DNA of 64,000 bases from Timema cristinae (lineage: Eukaryota; Arthropoda; Insecta; Phasmatodea; Timematidae), in NCBI GenBank assembly GCA_039000515.1, contig JBCFYV010000012.1, forward strand, positions 92,137,588-92,201,587, in the 5' to 3' direction. The notes under the pieces were generated by a model, which searched no databases, was not told the DNA's origin, and saw nothing but the letters and a program-made list of their open reading frames with translations. The position numbers and the translations under genes were made by a program. This document shows positions 11,870 to 23,378 of this stretch, one piece after another. Positions within the stretch are counted from its first letter, which is position 1. Each line of letters starts with the position of its first letter.

Positions 11870-12065
11870 AAACTCGTACAGTCTGCTTTGTTGGAAACAG
11901 AGAGAAGGTTGGGGTTTTGATCCCACTCAGCTGCACTGAGGTTGGAATCTAATATGTGGTTTCTCACTCTACCTCCACGCAATTATGGCTACATTTATTC
12001 AAAATACTATTTCTTTCATTCCTACCACATTAGTGTGAATGTATGAATATCCCGAACACACTGCA
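11870..12065 (+). mobile_element. Degenerate SINE family 1 copy
   Basis: The gagaaggttggggttttgat B-box region, ctacctccacgcaattatgg body block and a decayed tail (atgaatatcccgaacaca) keep family order. Old and partly deleted. Confidence 0.65.
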
Positions 12066-12198
12066 AAAAACAAAAAAATATCGATAGTTTTAGAGGTACT
12101 TCTACAAAAGTGTTTGTAATAGATATTTTTAACCAACTTTTTATCTTAAAATGACGATAACCATAATTGTTTTTCAAAAGAAAATTACTATATTCATA

Positions 12199-12450
12199 CC
12201 TGATTCAGTGGCCGTGTGGTTTAAGGCGTCATTATTGCAATAGTTTAGACAGCCTATGACGGGGAGATTGGGGTTTAAATCCCGGTCCTATGTACTGAGG
12301 GTGTGTTTTTATAAATAGTTTGCCACTATCCCTTCACGCAAATGCAGGTACACTTCTTATACATTCAACCGTACTCATCCCCGGATGACTAGAATAACTA
12401 TTACATATGCGTATAACCTAAACAGGTAGTAAGACGCGGAGATAAAGAAG
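12199..12450 (+). mobile_element. SINE family 1 copy, full length
   Basis: Head 'ttcagtggccgtgtggttta', body block ttcacgcaaatgcaggtaca and full tail are present. The tail hairpin reads acct-aaac-aggt (12416-12427), keeping four pairs although both sides differ from the accc-gaac-gggt consensus. A possible short duplication (tattcata) lies at 12191 and 12464. Confidence 0.88.
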
Positions 12451-13019
12451 AAGAAACAGATTTTATTCATAAAACCTTAGCCAAATTACAATTTCAAAAA
12501 TTACATTATTCCGTTTCATCCTTGAATTAATACAATCATTAGCACAATTGATGTTCTACCAAATTCACAGTCGCCGGCTACACAAATTGAATGAAGAGTT
12601 TTAAATAGAACAAGAGTAACGAAACCTCCCTCAAGAAGTAAGATGAAAGAACTAGATAGAGAAAACGAAAATATTAAAATGAGGCCAACTATTTACAAAG
12701 AAGCCGTCGGCAGTTTATCATAAAAAATATATATAAAAAGAAAGAAAACCCACCTGACTTTAGAGTTAACGACACCACGCTTCAGGAGGAATTATTTCTC
12801 TAGGAAAATATGAACTCTGGTTCAAATATATACTTTTCACCATTATTAGATTTTCCGCTCGAAATGAGGTGGAAATGGTAAATAATGCGACAGAAGTTGC
12901 GGGCCTTAGGGTAGGTTCGTACAATGGAAGTTTTTCTGAGAATGTTTACAGACCATCTTGCACGATATGATAAAACTTAAATTATCTTTATAATAATTTA
13001 GTAAACTTTTAAATTGTGA
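12451..13019. other. No supported gene
   Basis: Purine-rich AT-rich DNA. Nothing recognisable. Confidence 0.4.
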
Positions 13020-13200
13020 TTCTTTTCAACAGCACACAGTCCAATAATCAAGCTTGTTTTATCTGATTCCATAATGACGGGAAGGTCGAGGTTTGACTCA
13101 TGACTGGTTATAATGAGGGTGTTTTTGAAGCACAGACTGTTTCCTGACCTCCCTCGATGTAAATGTCGTTACATTTACTCTACTGTATACCTTATTCCAC
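13020..13200 (+). mobile_element. Degenerate SINE family 1 copy
   Basis: It keeps 'gacgggaaggtcgaggtttg', an 'ataatgagggtgtttttgaa' block and the ctccctcgatgtaaatg body. The head is damaged and the shared tail is missing. Confidence 0.65.
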
Positions 13201-13224
13201 CCTACAACTTTACAACAAGGCGCT

Positions 13225-13490
13225 ACCTGTTTCGGTGGCCACGTGACCTAAGATGTCACTTTCCCAATTGACTATACTGCCGCTAACGGGAAGATTGTGG
13301 TTCAATACCAGTTCGGTGTACTGAGGGTGGTTTTCCCTAAATTGTTTCTCACTCTCTCTATCTCTCTCTCTCTCTCCATGCAAATGCAGGTACACTTAAT
13401 CTAAATTCAAATTTCCTCATCTCTAACCCACTAGAGCAATTAGTACATAAGCGTATAACCAGAATTGGGGGTAAGACGTGGTGTTAAGAA
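13225..13490 (+). mobile_element. SINE family 1 copy with internal TC expansion
   Basis: Complete family order from 'cctgtttcggtggccacgtg' to 'gtaagacgtggtgttaag'. The body's 'cactctccctcc' block has expanded into a (TC)n microsatellite at about 13352-13378, lengthening this copy. The glutamate/arginine-rich minus frame is an artefact of that repeat. Confidence 0.88.
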
Positions 13491-13784
13491 AAAACAAACA
13501 AAAACAAGACGCCGAGCAAAAAAAAAAAAAAAGGAATATATCGCAATAATTATTCGAAACTATTTCCTATAAAATAGGTAACATCAAAAATATTACTGAT
13601 ATTTGATACAGAAAAGTTTCTATAGTGGTCACTCAAAGATAATCTAAATCAGACTTACGGGTACATTATTTTAGCTTTGTTGGCTATACTGGTGGTCCGA
13701 TTGCTGTGATACGATCACGAGTACGTTATTTTTTGAACCGTGCCTTTACTGGAACCCAGGGAGGTTCCTAGAACCTGAATAGTA

Positions 13785-14050
13785 TCTTCATAGCCTAGAA
13801 CTAATGTAGTTTCATCATAAACTAAAACTAGTGAATTAATGCCTCTATAAATATAGTATTATTGGCAAAGCCTATAGCTATAGTATTATTGCCATAGTCT
13901 AAAACTAGAGTAATATTGCCATAGCCTAGAACTAGAGTATTTCTGTCATATCCTAGAGCTATATTATTACTTCCATAACCATTACTTTTATAACTAGAAT
14001 ATTATACCTAAAGCCTAGAACTAGAGTATTATTTCTTTAGTCTAGAGCCA
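13785..14050. repeat. Degenerate minisatellite, about 30-bp units
   Basis: The motif 'atagcctagaactagagtat' or a variant recurs roughly every 28-33 bp, with 'tattattgcc' between. Units are diverged, indicating an old array. Confidence 0.75.
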
Positions 14051-14267
14051 AAATAATATCATAATAAACAAACCTTTTTGAATATAGACAAAATACATGT
14101 ATAATTACCAACATTGACCTCTTAATTTCTTTTATATCTAACAAAATTGACAGCAGCGTAACTCACGGATATTAAGGTTAGTAACATATTAAACTTCGGT
14201 CAGGACTGACTATAGCCTAACTAAATACAAGTTATTGAAGCGTCTACACCATCAGTAAATAGTACAC

Positions 14268-14755
14268 TGCTCAATGGGATATCAATTAATGTGTCAATTA
14301 TAAGTGGAATATTGATTTTTGTGAAACTTATACGTGGAATATCAATTAGTGTTACACTTTGGGCCAGTTTCATAGTCAAATTTAGTACGCCTCAAGTGCG
14401 GCGCTACACTAAGTACATGACGACACCTACCTAAACCAGAATGGAATGGGCCAGTTTCCTATGCGAGAACGGCCCAGTCCATTCGAGTTTAGGTAGGTGT
14501 CGTCATGTGCTTAGTGTAGCGCCGCACTTGAGGCGTACTAAATTTGACTATGAAACTGGCCCTTTATAGTGGATATAGATTAGTTTGACACTTATTAGTG
14601 GGATAAATAATATGTGACACTTCTTGGTGTGATATCGAATATTGATCGCCTCATACCATGAGACAGCTTACTATTACACTAATTAGTGCTATACTTATTG
14701 ATGTGTACTCAGTGAGACACACATTAATACAACACTACTTAATGTGAGACCTCTG
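14268..14755. repeat. Degenerate minisatellite (about 30-bp GTGGAATATCAATTAGTG-like units) split by a MITE
   Basis: Variants of 'gtggaatatcaattagtgt' and 'gacactt' recur on both sides of the inverted-repeat element at 14361-14562. The array continues as 'agtgggataaataatatgtg', then decays to about 14755. Confidence 0.7.
14361..14562. mobile_element. 202-bp MITE with about 76-bp terminal inverted repeats
   Basis: The ends are gggccagtttcatagtcaaa and its reverse complement. The arms (14361-14436 and 14487-14562) are almost perfect complements; one visible difference is 'agtacatg' against 'catgtgct'. The central loop is about 50 bp and itself contains 'gggccagtttcc'. It sits inside a minisatellite, with ttt on both flanks as a possible 3-bp duplication. 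No coding capacity. The superfamily is not assigned. High arm identity suggests a young insertion. Confidence 0.88.
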
Positions 14756-15312
14756 AGAGAATTTTAAGAGTTTGAATTTTAATTGTCTACCAATCAATAA
14801 AACATTTTGCGAATCCAGCCTACTTTGGGAGATCGTAAGTATTCTAGATTAACTTTACCTCCTGTACAGTGGCGCGTTCTATTATTGTTTCTACCTGGTA
14901 ACGGAATGAAGAAACAAGAGGAAAATGAGAAAACACAAGGCTAAGTTAAGATTTTAGATAGATTAGCTGTTAGATAATTTGATGTAGTAATCCAAAGATT
15001 ATTCATTAGCAGCCATGTTTAGTTTTAATTCTCCTACTAAAGGTTCTATTAAAATACAATATTATTAGTATTATTATCATAATTACTATTACTATTATTA
15101 TTAATATACCAGGAGACGACAGTACAAAATTCCTTTATGTGTAAATAAATACAGTAAAAAAACATATGCAAATATTAATACCAATACTTTTTAACATGAT
15201 ATAGGATACTCTTTTGGGACTAAATAAAATAACAAATGTTAAAAGCGAGATAATAAATGGATAACTGATTCACAGATTTAATGAAATAGTATTACTAAAT
15301 TGACTAAATATG

Positions 15313-15845
15313 AAAAAAACACAAAAAAATGGACTCGAGATTGGTTTTTGATTATTATCTAAAAAGTAATATAAAAGCTTTAATAAACTTTAAACAAGTA
15401 TTACATTTATGTTATGTTGTAAGAATATACTTAATGGAATGTAATTTATCTATTATATGTTTATAATCTGACATGTATGTACGACATTTAACATGGAGCA
15501 CCCGCTGACAAGAACATTGTTCTTAACTGGACCATATTTAGTGAATAAATATGTACTATTAATATAATAAAAAAACACAAAAAAATGGACTCGAGATTGG
15601 TTTTTGATTATTATCTAAAAAGTAATATAAAAGCTTTAATAAACTTTAAACAAGTATTACATTTATGTTATGTTGTAAGAATATACTTAATGGAATGTAA
15701 TTTATCTATTATATGTTTATAATCTGACATGTATGTACGACATTTAACATGGAGCACCCGCTGACAAGAACATTGTTCTTAACTGGACCATATTTAGTGA
15801 ATAAATATGTACTATTAATATAATAAAAAAACACAAAAAAACACA
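15313..15845. repeat. Exact 256-bp tandem duplication
   Basis: The landmark ggactcgagattggtttttg begins at 15331 and again at 15587. I compared the two units base by base and saw no difference. A partial third start (aaaaaaacacaaaaaaacac) follows at about 15824. The duplication is either very recent or an assembly artefact. Confidence 0.9.
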
Positions 15846-17029
15846 ATGGAGTATTTATGTATAGCGCTAACCTTGCAGTTCAATTTTCACGAGAAGAACC
15901 TTATCGGACAACTAGTAACGTTACTAGTTCTTCTTCAAAGAACTTATATGTCAGGCCATGTTATATGCAGCTGTCATTTTTGATATATGTATCATTAATA
16001 ACTATAAAATAAAACTATCAATATAGTAAAATACTATTGAAGTTAACAACAAATAAATATGTTTGTATTATCTAAACTTTTTATACCAAAATCCTACATT
16101 ATCTTGGAACTAGAGTTGGGAGTTTAATTTTACGTAACCATGTTTCAACCTATTCAGTTAGTATTTACGATGTTTGATTGAACAATTCATTGTTTAGAAA
16201 GTGTGAGTATTTATTCCTTTCACTAACTTTTAAAAAACAAACTCAATATCAAAATAAATGGCACGACTCAATATTACATACTCGATTATATAGTTCATTA
16301 TAGTTTGGAACAAAATGTTCAAATATCTGCTATAAGAAAACTACCCTCAAATGAACTTTCCTCCGAAAAATAAATAGCCTATAGATAGTGTTGTTTGACA
16401 TGTAAAAGCTCCTCACACATCTATTTTGAAAATAAATCGTTAAAGCCATTTTGAATTCTCATAAATCAATCAATGAACTAACCTTTAATCTTGATTATAC
16501 CTTGAAATATGACCATTTAACATAGTTTGAACGAAATTTATGAAACAGTTTTGGCTTTAGCTTTAGGTACAGACTAAATGATATTGGACCGGATAGGATT
16601 ATGAAACCCCACTTTTTGAGTTCTAAACTTCATCAAACGTAATCATAATACATTGAGGTAACATATTTTTACGATTACAATACTTTCTTTATATTTAAAA
16701 ATAAAAATAACCTTGAACAAATATATTGAGATCGCTTAAAATGTAAATATCAATTAAAACAAAAAGCCATATTCATTCAGTTTAATGCCTGAGGGTTGCC
16801 ATACCCTTGGAGCTCTTTAAAGTTTCGTTAAAGCTCAACTTAACGTGTGAGCACCACCGCCTGGACCATTGTCTTAACGACCAATAATAATTTCCCGTTA
16901 CCACGTTGAAAGAGGAACTCTTCCTTTACCGCGTGCGTTTCCTCTTTTAGAGGAACCATTCGCACTGTCTAGAACCATTTCTATCGGAATATTAACCACC
17001 AATTAAATTGGAACCTTTAGAACAGGGGT
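15846..17029. other. No supported gene
   Basis: Intergenic DNA. A less AT-rich stretch at about 16790-17000 ('tgagcaccaccgcctggacc') has no recognisable frame and may belong to the hAT-like remnant that follows. Confidence 0.4.
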
Positions 17030-17500
17030 CCTTAAACTGGTGCCCATTGACCCCTGACCGGTCCATAGATGGACTTAAGGGTGTATGTGAACCGGCTGAA
17101 AATTAACATACGATTGCAGCAGTTGTCACATAATATCTAGAATAGTTGGCAGTTGATTATTGTAGTTACACAAAACCTAACTTCCGTATAGAGCCCTTAT
17201 TATTTATTGACTTTTAATTGTTAACGAAATCAAAGTTCACTTTTTAAGTTGCACAGTTTGGATTTATTTCACTTTTCTACAGGAAGTGACCGTTGATTTT
17301 TCCATTAAAAAGCAAAATGAGAGACATAATTCTTTGTAAAGATATTTAAAAAAATACTATATCCATATGAATGTAATCAATTTATATTGAAATAAAGTAA
17401 ATTCTATGTAATTTTTTGTGTTAGTGTATTTATGTGAATTTTTTGAAAGAGGGGTCCATGACCTTTGTTAGAATCTCAAAAGTCTTTGTGACCAAAAAAA
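17030..17500. mobile_element. Possible non-autonomous hAT remnant
   Basis: The left side has caggggtccttaaactggtg, like a hAT 5' end. The right side has gaggggtccatgacctttgt followed by ttagaatctcaaaagtc, like a decayed hAT 3' subterminal block. No transposase lies between. The 8-bp duplication expected for hAT was not found, so this is tentative. Confidence 0.4.
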
Positions 17501-17609
17501 TAAAATAAATTAATAACCACTTCGTTATAAGGTATTTTCCTTCGTAATTTGGATATACGTTATATTTAACTTTTATAATATTATGTTATTAAAAAAAATA
17601 TTACGCTTA

Positions 17610-17865
17610 TTTCCATGACTACATTGTTGGTCACAGGGTATAAGATATCATTCTTGCATTGCGGAGACAAGAAGGTCTAAGTTCGAATTTCGGTTGGGTG
17701 CACTGGAACAGGTTTTACCAAATGTGATTTATTACTATTGAGGATGTTACATCTCATCTTCACGCTAATTTGAGGGTACCTCATTTTAAACTGTTAACTT
17801 CAGCATCAACCAGTAGATTAAACCGTTTATAACCATTACATTGAACGTAAGAATTATAAAACGAT
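17610..17865 (+). mobile_element. Degenerate SINE family 1 copy
   Basis: 'aaggtctaagttcgaatttc' (B-box region), 'ggttgggtgcactggaacag' and 'tcttcacgctaatttgaggg' keep family order. The shared tail is lost. Confidence 0.65.
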
Positions 17866-18489
17866 TTAACGCCAACGTTATTGATGGTTTAATATAAGGA
17901 GTAGTAATTAGAAGGTATTTGAGAGGAAGTACTCCTACGAGTTGATGGGAAACTGTAGTTAGTGTTAAATTATGTGTGTGAAAATAAGGCCTTCCTCAGT
18001 ATACTCGGAAAATATTCAAACGTTGAGATCTTTGTAATTATCAATAGCAATTGATAGCGAGTCTAAAATCTTAAACCGTTCAACCAGTGGTGTGGATAGA
18101 ATATGAAGATGAACACATTATTATAGGTAAAAAAAATTAGATTTGGCATTAAAGGCTTAAACTATAATATTATATATCAGAATATGATGAAGTGGACTAA
18201 TTTTTTGAAACTTACAAAATTTGCTTTTAGAGACGATAGTTAGAATCAGCGTGGATAAAATTTCCATATAAACGGGCTAGAAACAAATACTAACCCACCT
18301 TATCAAGGTTGAGTGGGTTAACCACTTGAATGAACCTCCATGTAACATTATTTTTTTTATTAAATCTATTTAAAAAAATATATATTTTAACTAGTGGCTA
18401 GGACTCTCTCCAACAGATGCAAATTTGGATTAAGTGTACAGTCCGTTTCCTCTTGTTTTGATTTTTAGATTTTTCAAAACATAAGACTG

Positions 18490-18960
18490 CGTGACTTGTA
18501 CACATGAATATCTCAGGTTATCGGAATACGTTGTTGCATCTGCCATCTTGGATTTTTCAAGTTTTTAATTTTTCTCATAAATATGGCATGCTCCATATCG
18601 TCCACACAAAATTTAAGCTCTCTAGGAATACATTTTTAAGTGAAGACAACAATTCTGGATCCACCATTTTGAATTGTTCATGTTAAGGATTTTCCTCATA
18701 AATATGACACTCTCCAAAGCGTACATATTACATTTCAGCTCTCTAGAACTTTATTTGTAAGTTGCGGCCGCCATTTCACAACAGAATTCTTAGAATTTTC
18801 TAGTTTAATACTTTTATTATATAAATATGGCTTGCTCTAAAGCATCCATACCAAATTTAAGCTTTCTAGAGTATCTGCAAGTGAGAGAAAGAGCCCTGGA
18901 ATGACAGACAGACAGACAGACAGACAGAATGGATTTTATGTAGATGACCGAATATATTAA
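18490..18960. repeat. Three degenerate ~122-bp tandem units ending in (GACA)n
   Basis: Units carry 'ctcataaatatggcatgctc' and 'tttaagctctctagg' landmarks near 18574, 18695 and 18818, about 122 bp apart. Each includes a 'gccatcttggattttt'-like phrase. The series ends with (gaca)n at 18903-18926, as in 3' ends of some LINE-associated repeats. The frames here are not genes. Confidence 0.7.
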
Positions 18961-20945
18961 CCAAAAACTGTTTGGACCGGTCATCAATCTTATAGCTGCA
19001 CCAAGTAGATACAACCTAATTTATTATTATTTTACTTAGTTATTTGAAATTTAGCATGTTCTTTGTGTATTAATTATATTTCATGGTATTTTTCTACACC
19101 CGAATACATAAAATACCTTTTTATTCTTAAATATTCGGACAAATGTTATGCAAATTTCATCTTCAACTAAAATAGGTTTATCGTCAGTAAATTTATTTGT
19201 TTCATTATAAACATCTTTCTAAATAGTGAATAATGCGTAAAATATTAGCAAAAGTTTTCAATTTTGTGCTTTATCATAATATAAACACACAATAGATAAA
19301 CCAAAATATTGTAGTGTCTATCGAAATCGATTGAAAGATTTTGATGAAAATGAATATTTTTTCTGACCTCTTTTTTTAAAAAAGTTTTTTTTTGTATTTA
19401 TGCTGTATCCATGGGAATCAGGACAAGCACTTACAAAAAAGCATAAATGGTTCGAGCGGTTATTTTATTTTAATCGAATTTGATATTTAAGGATATTTAT
19501 ATCGTTTCTTAGTATATGTATAATATTGACCTAATTACATACATACTGAGATTACTTTAGCTGAAGCCATAAACATACACAAACCTTCAATCTAGAATTA
19601 ACTAATCAAATAGCAGACAAAAACTGCTCACAACTATTAAAATATATTATTTAGAACCATCCGGGATAGAACAAAGGCCCTTAAACTTTTGTTAGACAAT
19701 TTATATGGGTAAAAGATACTCCATGTGGTAGTCTAAAACAAATCTCAGAGTAATAATTATTCTACCGAACTGAAAACTATCACATTTTAAAAGCAACGTA
19801 GAACTAAAGTTTAACCGTGGCTATAAGCTTCTAGGTTAACCGGGACTGGCTCACGTTCTCTAATCGAGATGCCAAGAAGTTAAAAATAAAAAAATAAAAC
19901 CAAGTAATTCTGTGACCTAATCCAAATAAATGTCTGCTCAAGAACGTAAGGGATAAAAATGTTTGCAACGTAAGGAATGGTGGAAAAGGGGGTGCGGTGC
20001 GTGGAATAAAAAAAAGCACATTTCGTGGTAATATAATGAAAATAAAAGTTTTTGTGATAAAAGTTTAAAATAGTTGGCGTGAAGTCCTTTTATGGGATTT
20101 TTTTTTCGGAATAGAAGAAAAACGTTTAGAATGCCTCATCTTTCATTAAAAGCTACTGTTGATACAATTTTAATTATCATATTTCAAAGGTAATATATTT
20201 TGGTCGCAGAAACGACGCGACAAGGTTCGTAAAAAGTAGTAGATAACAAAATTAAGGGTGTGTTCTTAATACCACTTTCATTGTGGTTTTGTAATATTGT
20301 AGTTCATATTCTTTAATGAGTTGACAATTTTCCTTTTCCATGATTATTAAGTTTAGTTTATACCCTTTATTAATATAAAGTGAAAACACTTAAATAGGTA
20401 GTGATTTAATTTTATTGTAGAATAAATTTAATACAAATAATACATTATTTTAATAATTATTATATATAATTTATAAGAAACTAATTAAGTAATCAAACGA
20501 AGAATTTATGTACCAAATATCTAAAAACACAAAATATAGATTTTAATGATTTCGGAATTAATAAAATAACCAATTAAATTATATAACTCAATATAACATG
20601 ATTATTAATTCTTAAATGACTATAACGTTCGTTAAACCGGATTTGATAGTGAGTCAAATCCACCTATGGAGTCAGGCGTGACAAATTTTCACCTAAAATC
20701 AACGTCTAAAATATAGTTTAGCTGAGTGGCTTTTAATACAACTAGGAGTTAAATCAAGGTTTACGTGTGTCTGAAAAAATCATCTACACCAAGTACTATA
20801 TTTTTTCCTAACCGGGATATCCTCATGTTTACACTTGTGGGATAGAGATGAGGAAGGAAGAGTTTAAAGTAAATGTATCTGAATTTACGTGGAAGTTAGC
20901 AAAACAATTTAAGACAAGCCGCCTTAAGTACAATATAAAACCTCA
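18961..20945. other. No supported gene
   Basis: About 2 kb of AT-rich DNA without a recognisable element. The minus frame 19831-20019 has no domain. Confidence 0.4.
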
Positions 20946-21317
20946 TTTACACTGTCATATTTTACTCACGCCAATAGCCATGCCAATCCAATTTTCATGA
21001 AAATAAAGACTTAGAATTGAATGTCGTGTAAATATTTACCTGCGTGAGAATTGAGTTAGGGATTAACGTACACCTGAAAGTCAGAGCTAAATGCATATCG
21101 GCACACTAACCAAGTTTTACACATTCAAACGCAACTAGAGCTCACGTTCAACAAGAGCGACAGTCAACTATTGGCGCCAAACTTTTAGAGCTCTCGAATA
21201 TTCATGCAAACAGATAGCGTTTCATGCAAATTCTTTAATTTTCATGCATATTAAGGCTTACACTGTCAAGTTGACACACCAATGATGATTGGTGCCGGCA
21301 AAACATGATAGTGTAAG
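20946..21317. mobile_element. MITE with short TIRs (tttacactgtcat)
   Basis: The left end is tttacactgtcatattttac. The right end, reverse-complemented, is cttacactatcatgttttgc, and both continue into a similar 'cgccaat'/'caccaat' block. The right end also contains its own small palindrome (caccaatgatgattggtg). The interior of about 370 bp is non-coding. No target duplication was recognised. Confidence 0.6.
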
Positions 21318-21327
21318 CGATATTTAA

Positions 21328-21815
21328 GGGATTCTGAAAATTGAAAAATGACACTTGGACACGGAAATCGAACCCAGGATCTTTGTCTTAGTACGTCAAT
21401 GTTCTACACCCTGAGCTATCCACGAATCGTCCTGTGCCCAGGTTCATTCTTCACTCATATTTTAAGGCAGAGTCTATGATGGACGTGCGGAAATTGTCTG
21501 CTACAAATGTGTGATTTATTAAGATCACGAGCTATCAGATACTCAGCCACCTTCGACTTGGTAGTACACATTTGTAGCTGACGATTTCCACACGTCCATC
21601 ATAGACTTTGCCGTAAAATATGAGTGAAGAATGAACCTGGGCATGGGACGATTTCTGGATAGCTAAGTGGTTATAGCATTGGAGTACTAAGCCAAAAGTA
21701 CCGGGTTCGATTCCGGCATCCAGGTTTCGTTTTTCAATTTTCAGAATATGATATATAGATGCAATTAAATCCTCAATAAAACAAATATAATAGCTTTGGC
21801 TATTTGATTCTTAGC
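21328..21815 (+). mobile_element. Full-length fold-back retroposon with two head-to-head tRNA-Ser-like cores (copy 2)
   Basis: This is the most complete copy. The left arm is an antisense tRNA-like sequence (21351-21427) plus its upstream block. A central unique block of about 40 bp (cacgagctatcagatactca) follows, then the right arm carries the same blocks in sense with a tRNA-like core at 21652-21724. The element ends with 'ataatagctttggctatttg'. The anticodon loop position reads ACT, and A and B boxes (gatagctaagtgg, gggttcgattcc) are recognisable, so RNA polymerase III transcription is plausible. A 7-bp duplication (tatttaa) flanks it at 21321 and 21816. The arms allow a hairpin of roughly 200 bp. 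Confidence 0.85.
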
Positions 21816-22539
21816 TATTTAATGTATTTTAAATTCTATCTCCTCCTTACTGGTAGTCCAGTCTACTGTCTTAGGTCCAGCCAGGGATGGCGAAACATTT
21901 CCGACCAGTATGCCACTTAAGGTCTAACTAAATTTTGAACTAATCTTGTGTGTCACCTTTTATTTACTTTAAAAAAAAATGAATATTCAAAAATAAAAAA
22001 TGGTTGAACAATATAAAATATTATGAATTATTCAAATCAAACTGAAAATACTTTAATAGTGCTTGGAGTTTAACTTAAAGTAAAAATATTGAAAGTAACA
22101 CCTTTACTCGAAAAAGGGACAATATATATGTTAAGATAAAAAATATCGATACTATTTTCCATATTAGCTTGAAATATGTTGTAAATATGTTTATGCTCGA
22201 GTCATAGCTTGTTGTCTTCAAAAGCACACAAGATGCACTTAAGTACAAGTCAAGACGATTTATAAAGTAGAATTCAGAAAGGTCATTGATTCACGACTTT
22301 GAATGACATGGCTTACAAAATATTGACTTGAAAAAATTATACCACGTTGAAAAAAGCTTTATATTTTGTGTTGCTGTTGTTTTCACGTCGGAGTGCCATT
22401 CAAATTGTGTATGCATGCCACTGCCGTAGAGTTTCCATCCCCACCTCCATGAAACAACAGATACGAGTCTGAAACAATGTTTAAAGTTATGACAGTTTTG
22501 TTATAAACTATCCCATCTCATACATCACCATCAATGGTG
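21816..22539. other. No supported gene
   Basis: AT-rich DNA. Nothing recognisable. Confidence 0.4.
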
Positions 22540-22960
22540 GTTACGTGTCTTATGGCGTCAGTATCACAATACTCTTGTTTGAATTTCGGACGGGTGAACA
22601 AAGTGTAGCTAACCACACGGGGTTGAGCTGTGTGGTTTTCACATCCTCTTTCGATGATAATGCAGGTGCGCTTTCTCTTAATACCCTTCCTCATCACTAC
22701 ACCTTAGAATAAGTCCTTAATAACCTTCGTGCTATCCGTATTGGTGGGCATGTGGACTAAACGTAAAGCTCATTTAGTATAGTTAATTAGGATGACAATT
22801 TATGTGCATCTCGGCTGAGTGTGATGAGGTATATATTACTAAATGGTTTCCCACTCTCCCACCACGTAAATGCATATACATTCGTTCGCAATTATACCTA
22901 ATATATCGCTACCCCAATAGTGTAATTAAATGCAGATAGAGTGGACGTGTCGTGAAACAC
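22540..22960 (+). mobile_element. Two degenerate SINE family 1 fragments
   Basis: The first (22540-22750) keeps 'gtggttacgtgtcttatggc', 'gtttgaatttcggacgggtg' and 'tttcgatgataatgcaggtg'. The second (about 22795-22960) keeps 'ggtttcccactctcccacca' and a weak tail. Both are old. Confidence 0.6.
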
Positions 22961-23149
22961 AAAATAGAATAAAACTTTGTTTTTAAACATAAAAATGACA
23001 CCTTACTTTCAGTTCTCACAGCTAGTACTCTAATTATATTATCTCACTCAGCAACAAGGCGTTTCTGCCAAAAGTTATCAATTTTGACAAATCTAAGATA
23101 CTTATCGATCTTTCATCAATGCGTTCTGTTGTACAATTATTTTTAAATC

Positions 23150-23378
23150 CAATCTAAGGTGCCACTTTCCCATAGAATGAATGGCAGATGACGCGGGAAT
23201 AGGAGTTCGAATAATAGTTGGATATGCTGAGGGTGGTTTTTATTTAAATTGGTTTTCCACTCCATCTCCACGAAAATATAATAAAATGCAGATGCATTTC
23301 ACCTTACTATCCCTACCCCTTAGTGTAAATATGTGGATAACCCAAATGGGTAATATGACGTGATGGATAAAAAAAAAA
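23150..23378 (+). mobile_element. SINE family 1 copy, tail hairpin retained
   Basis: 'aataggagttcgaataatag', 'ggttttccactccatctcca' and 'gtggataacccaaatgggta' follow family order. The tail stem accc-aaat-gggt is intact. The frame at 23181-23363 is a chance frame through the SINE. Confidence 0.75.
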
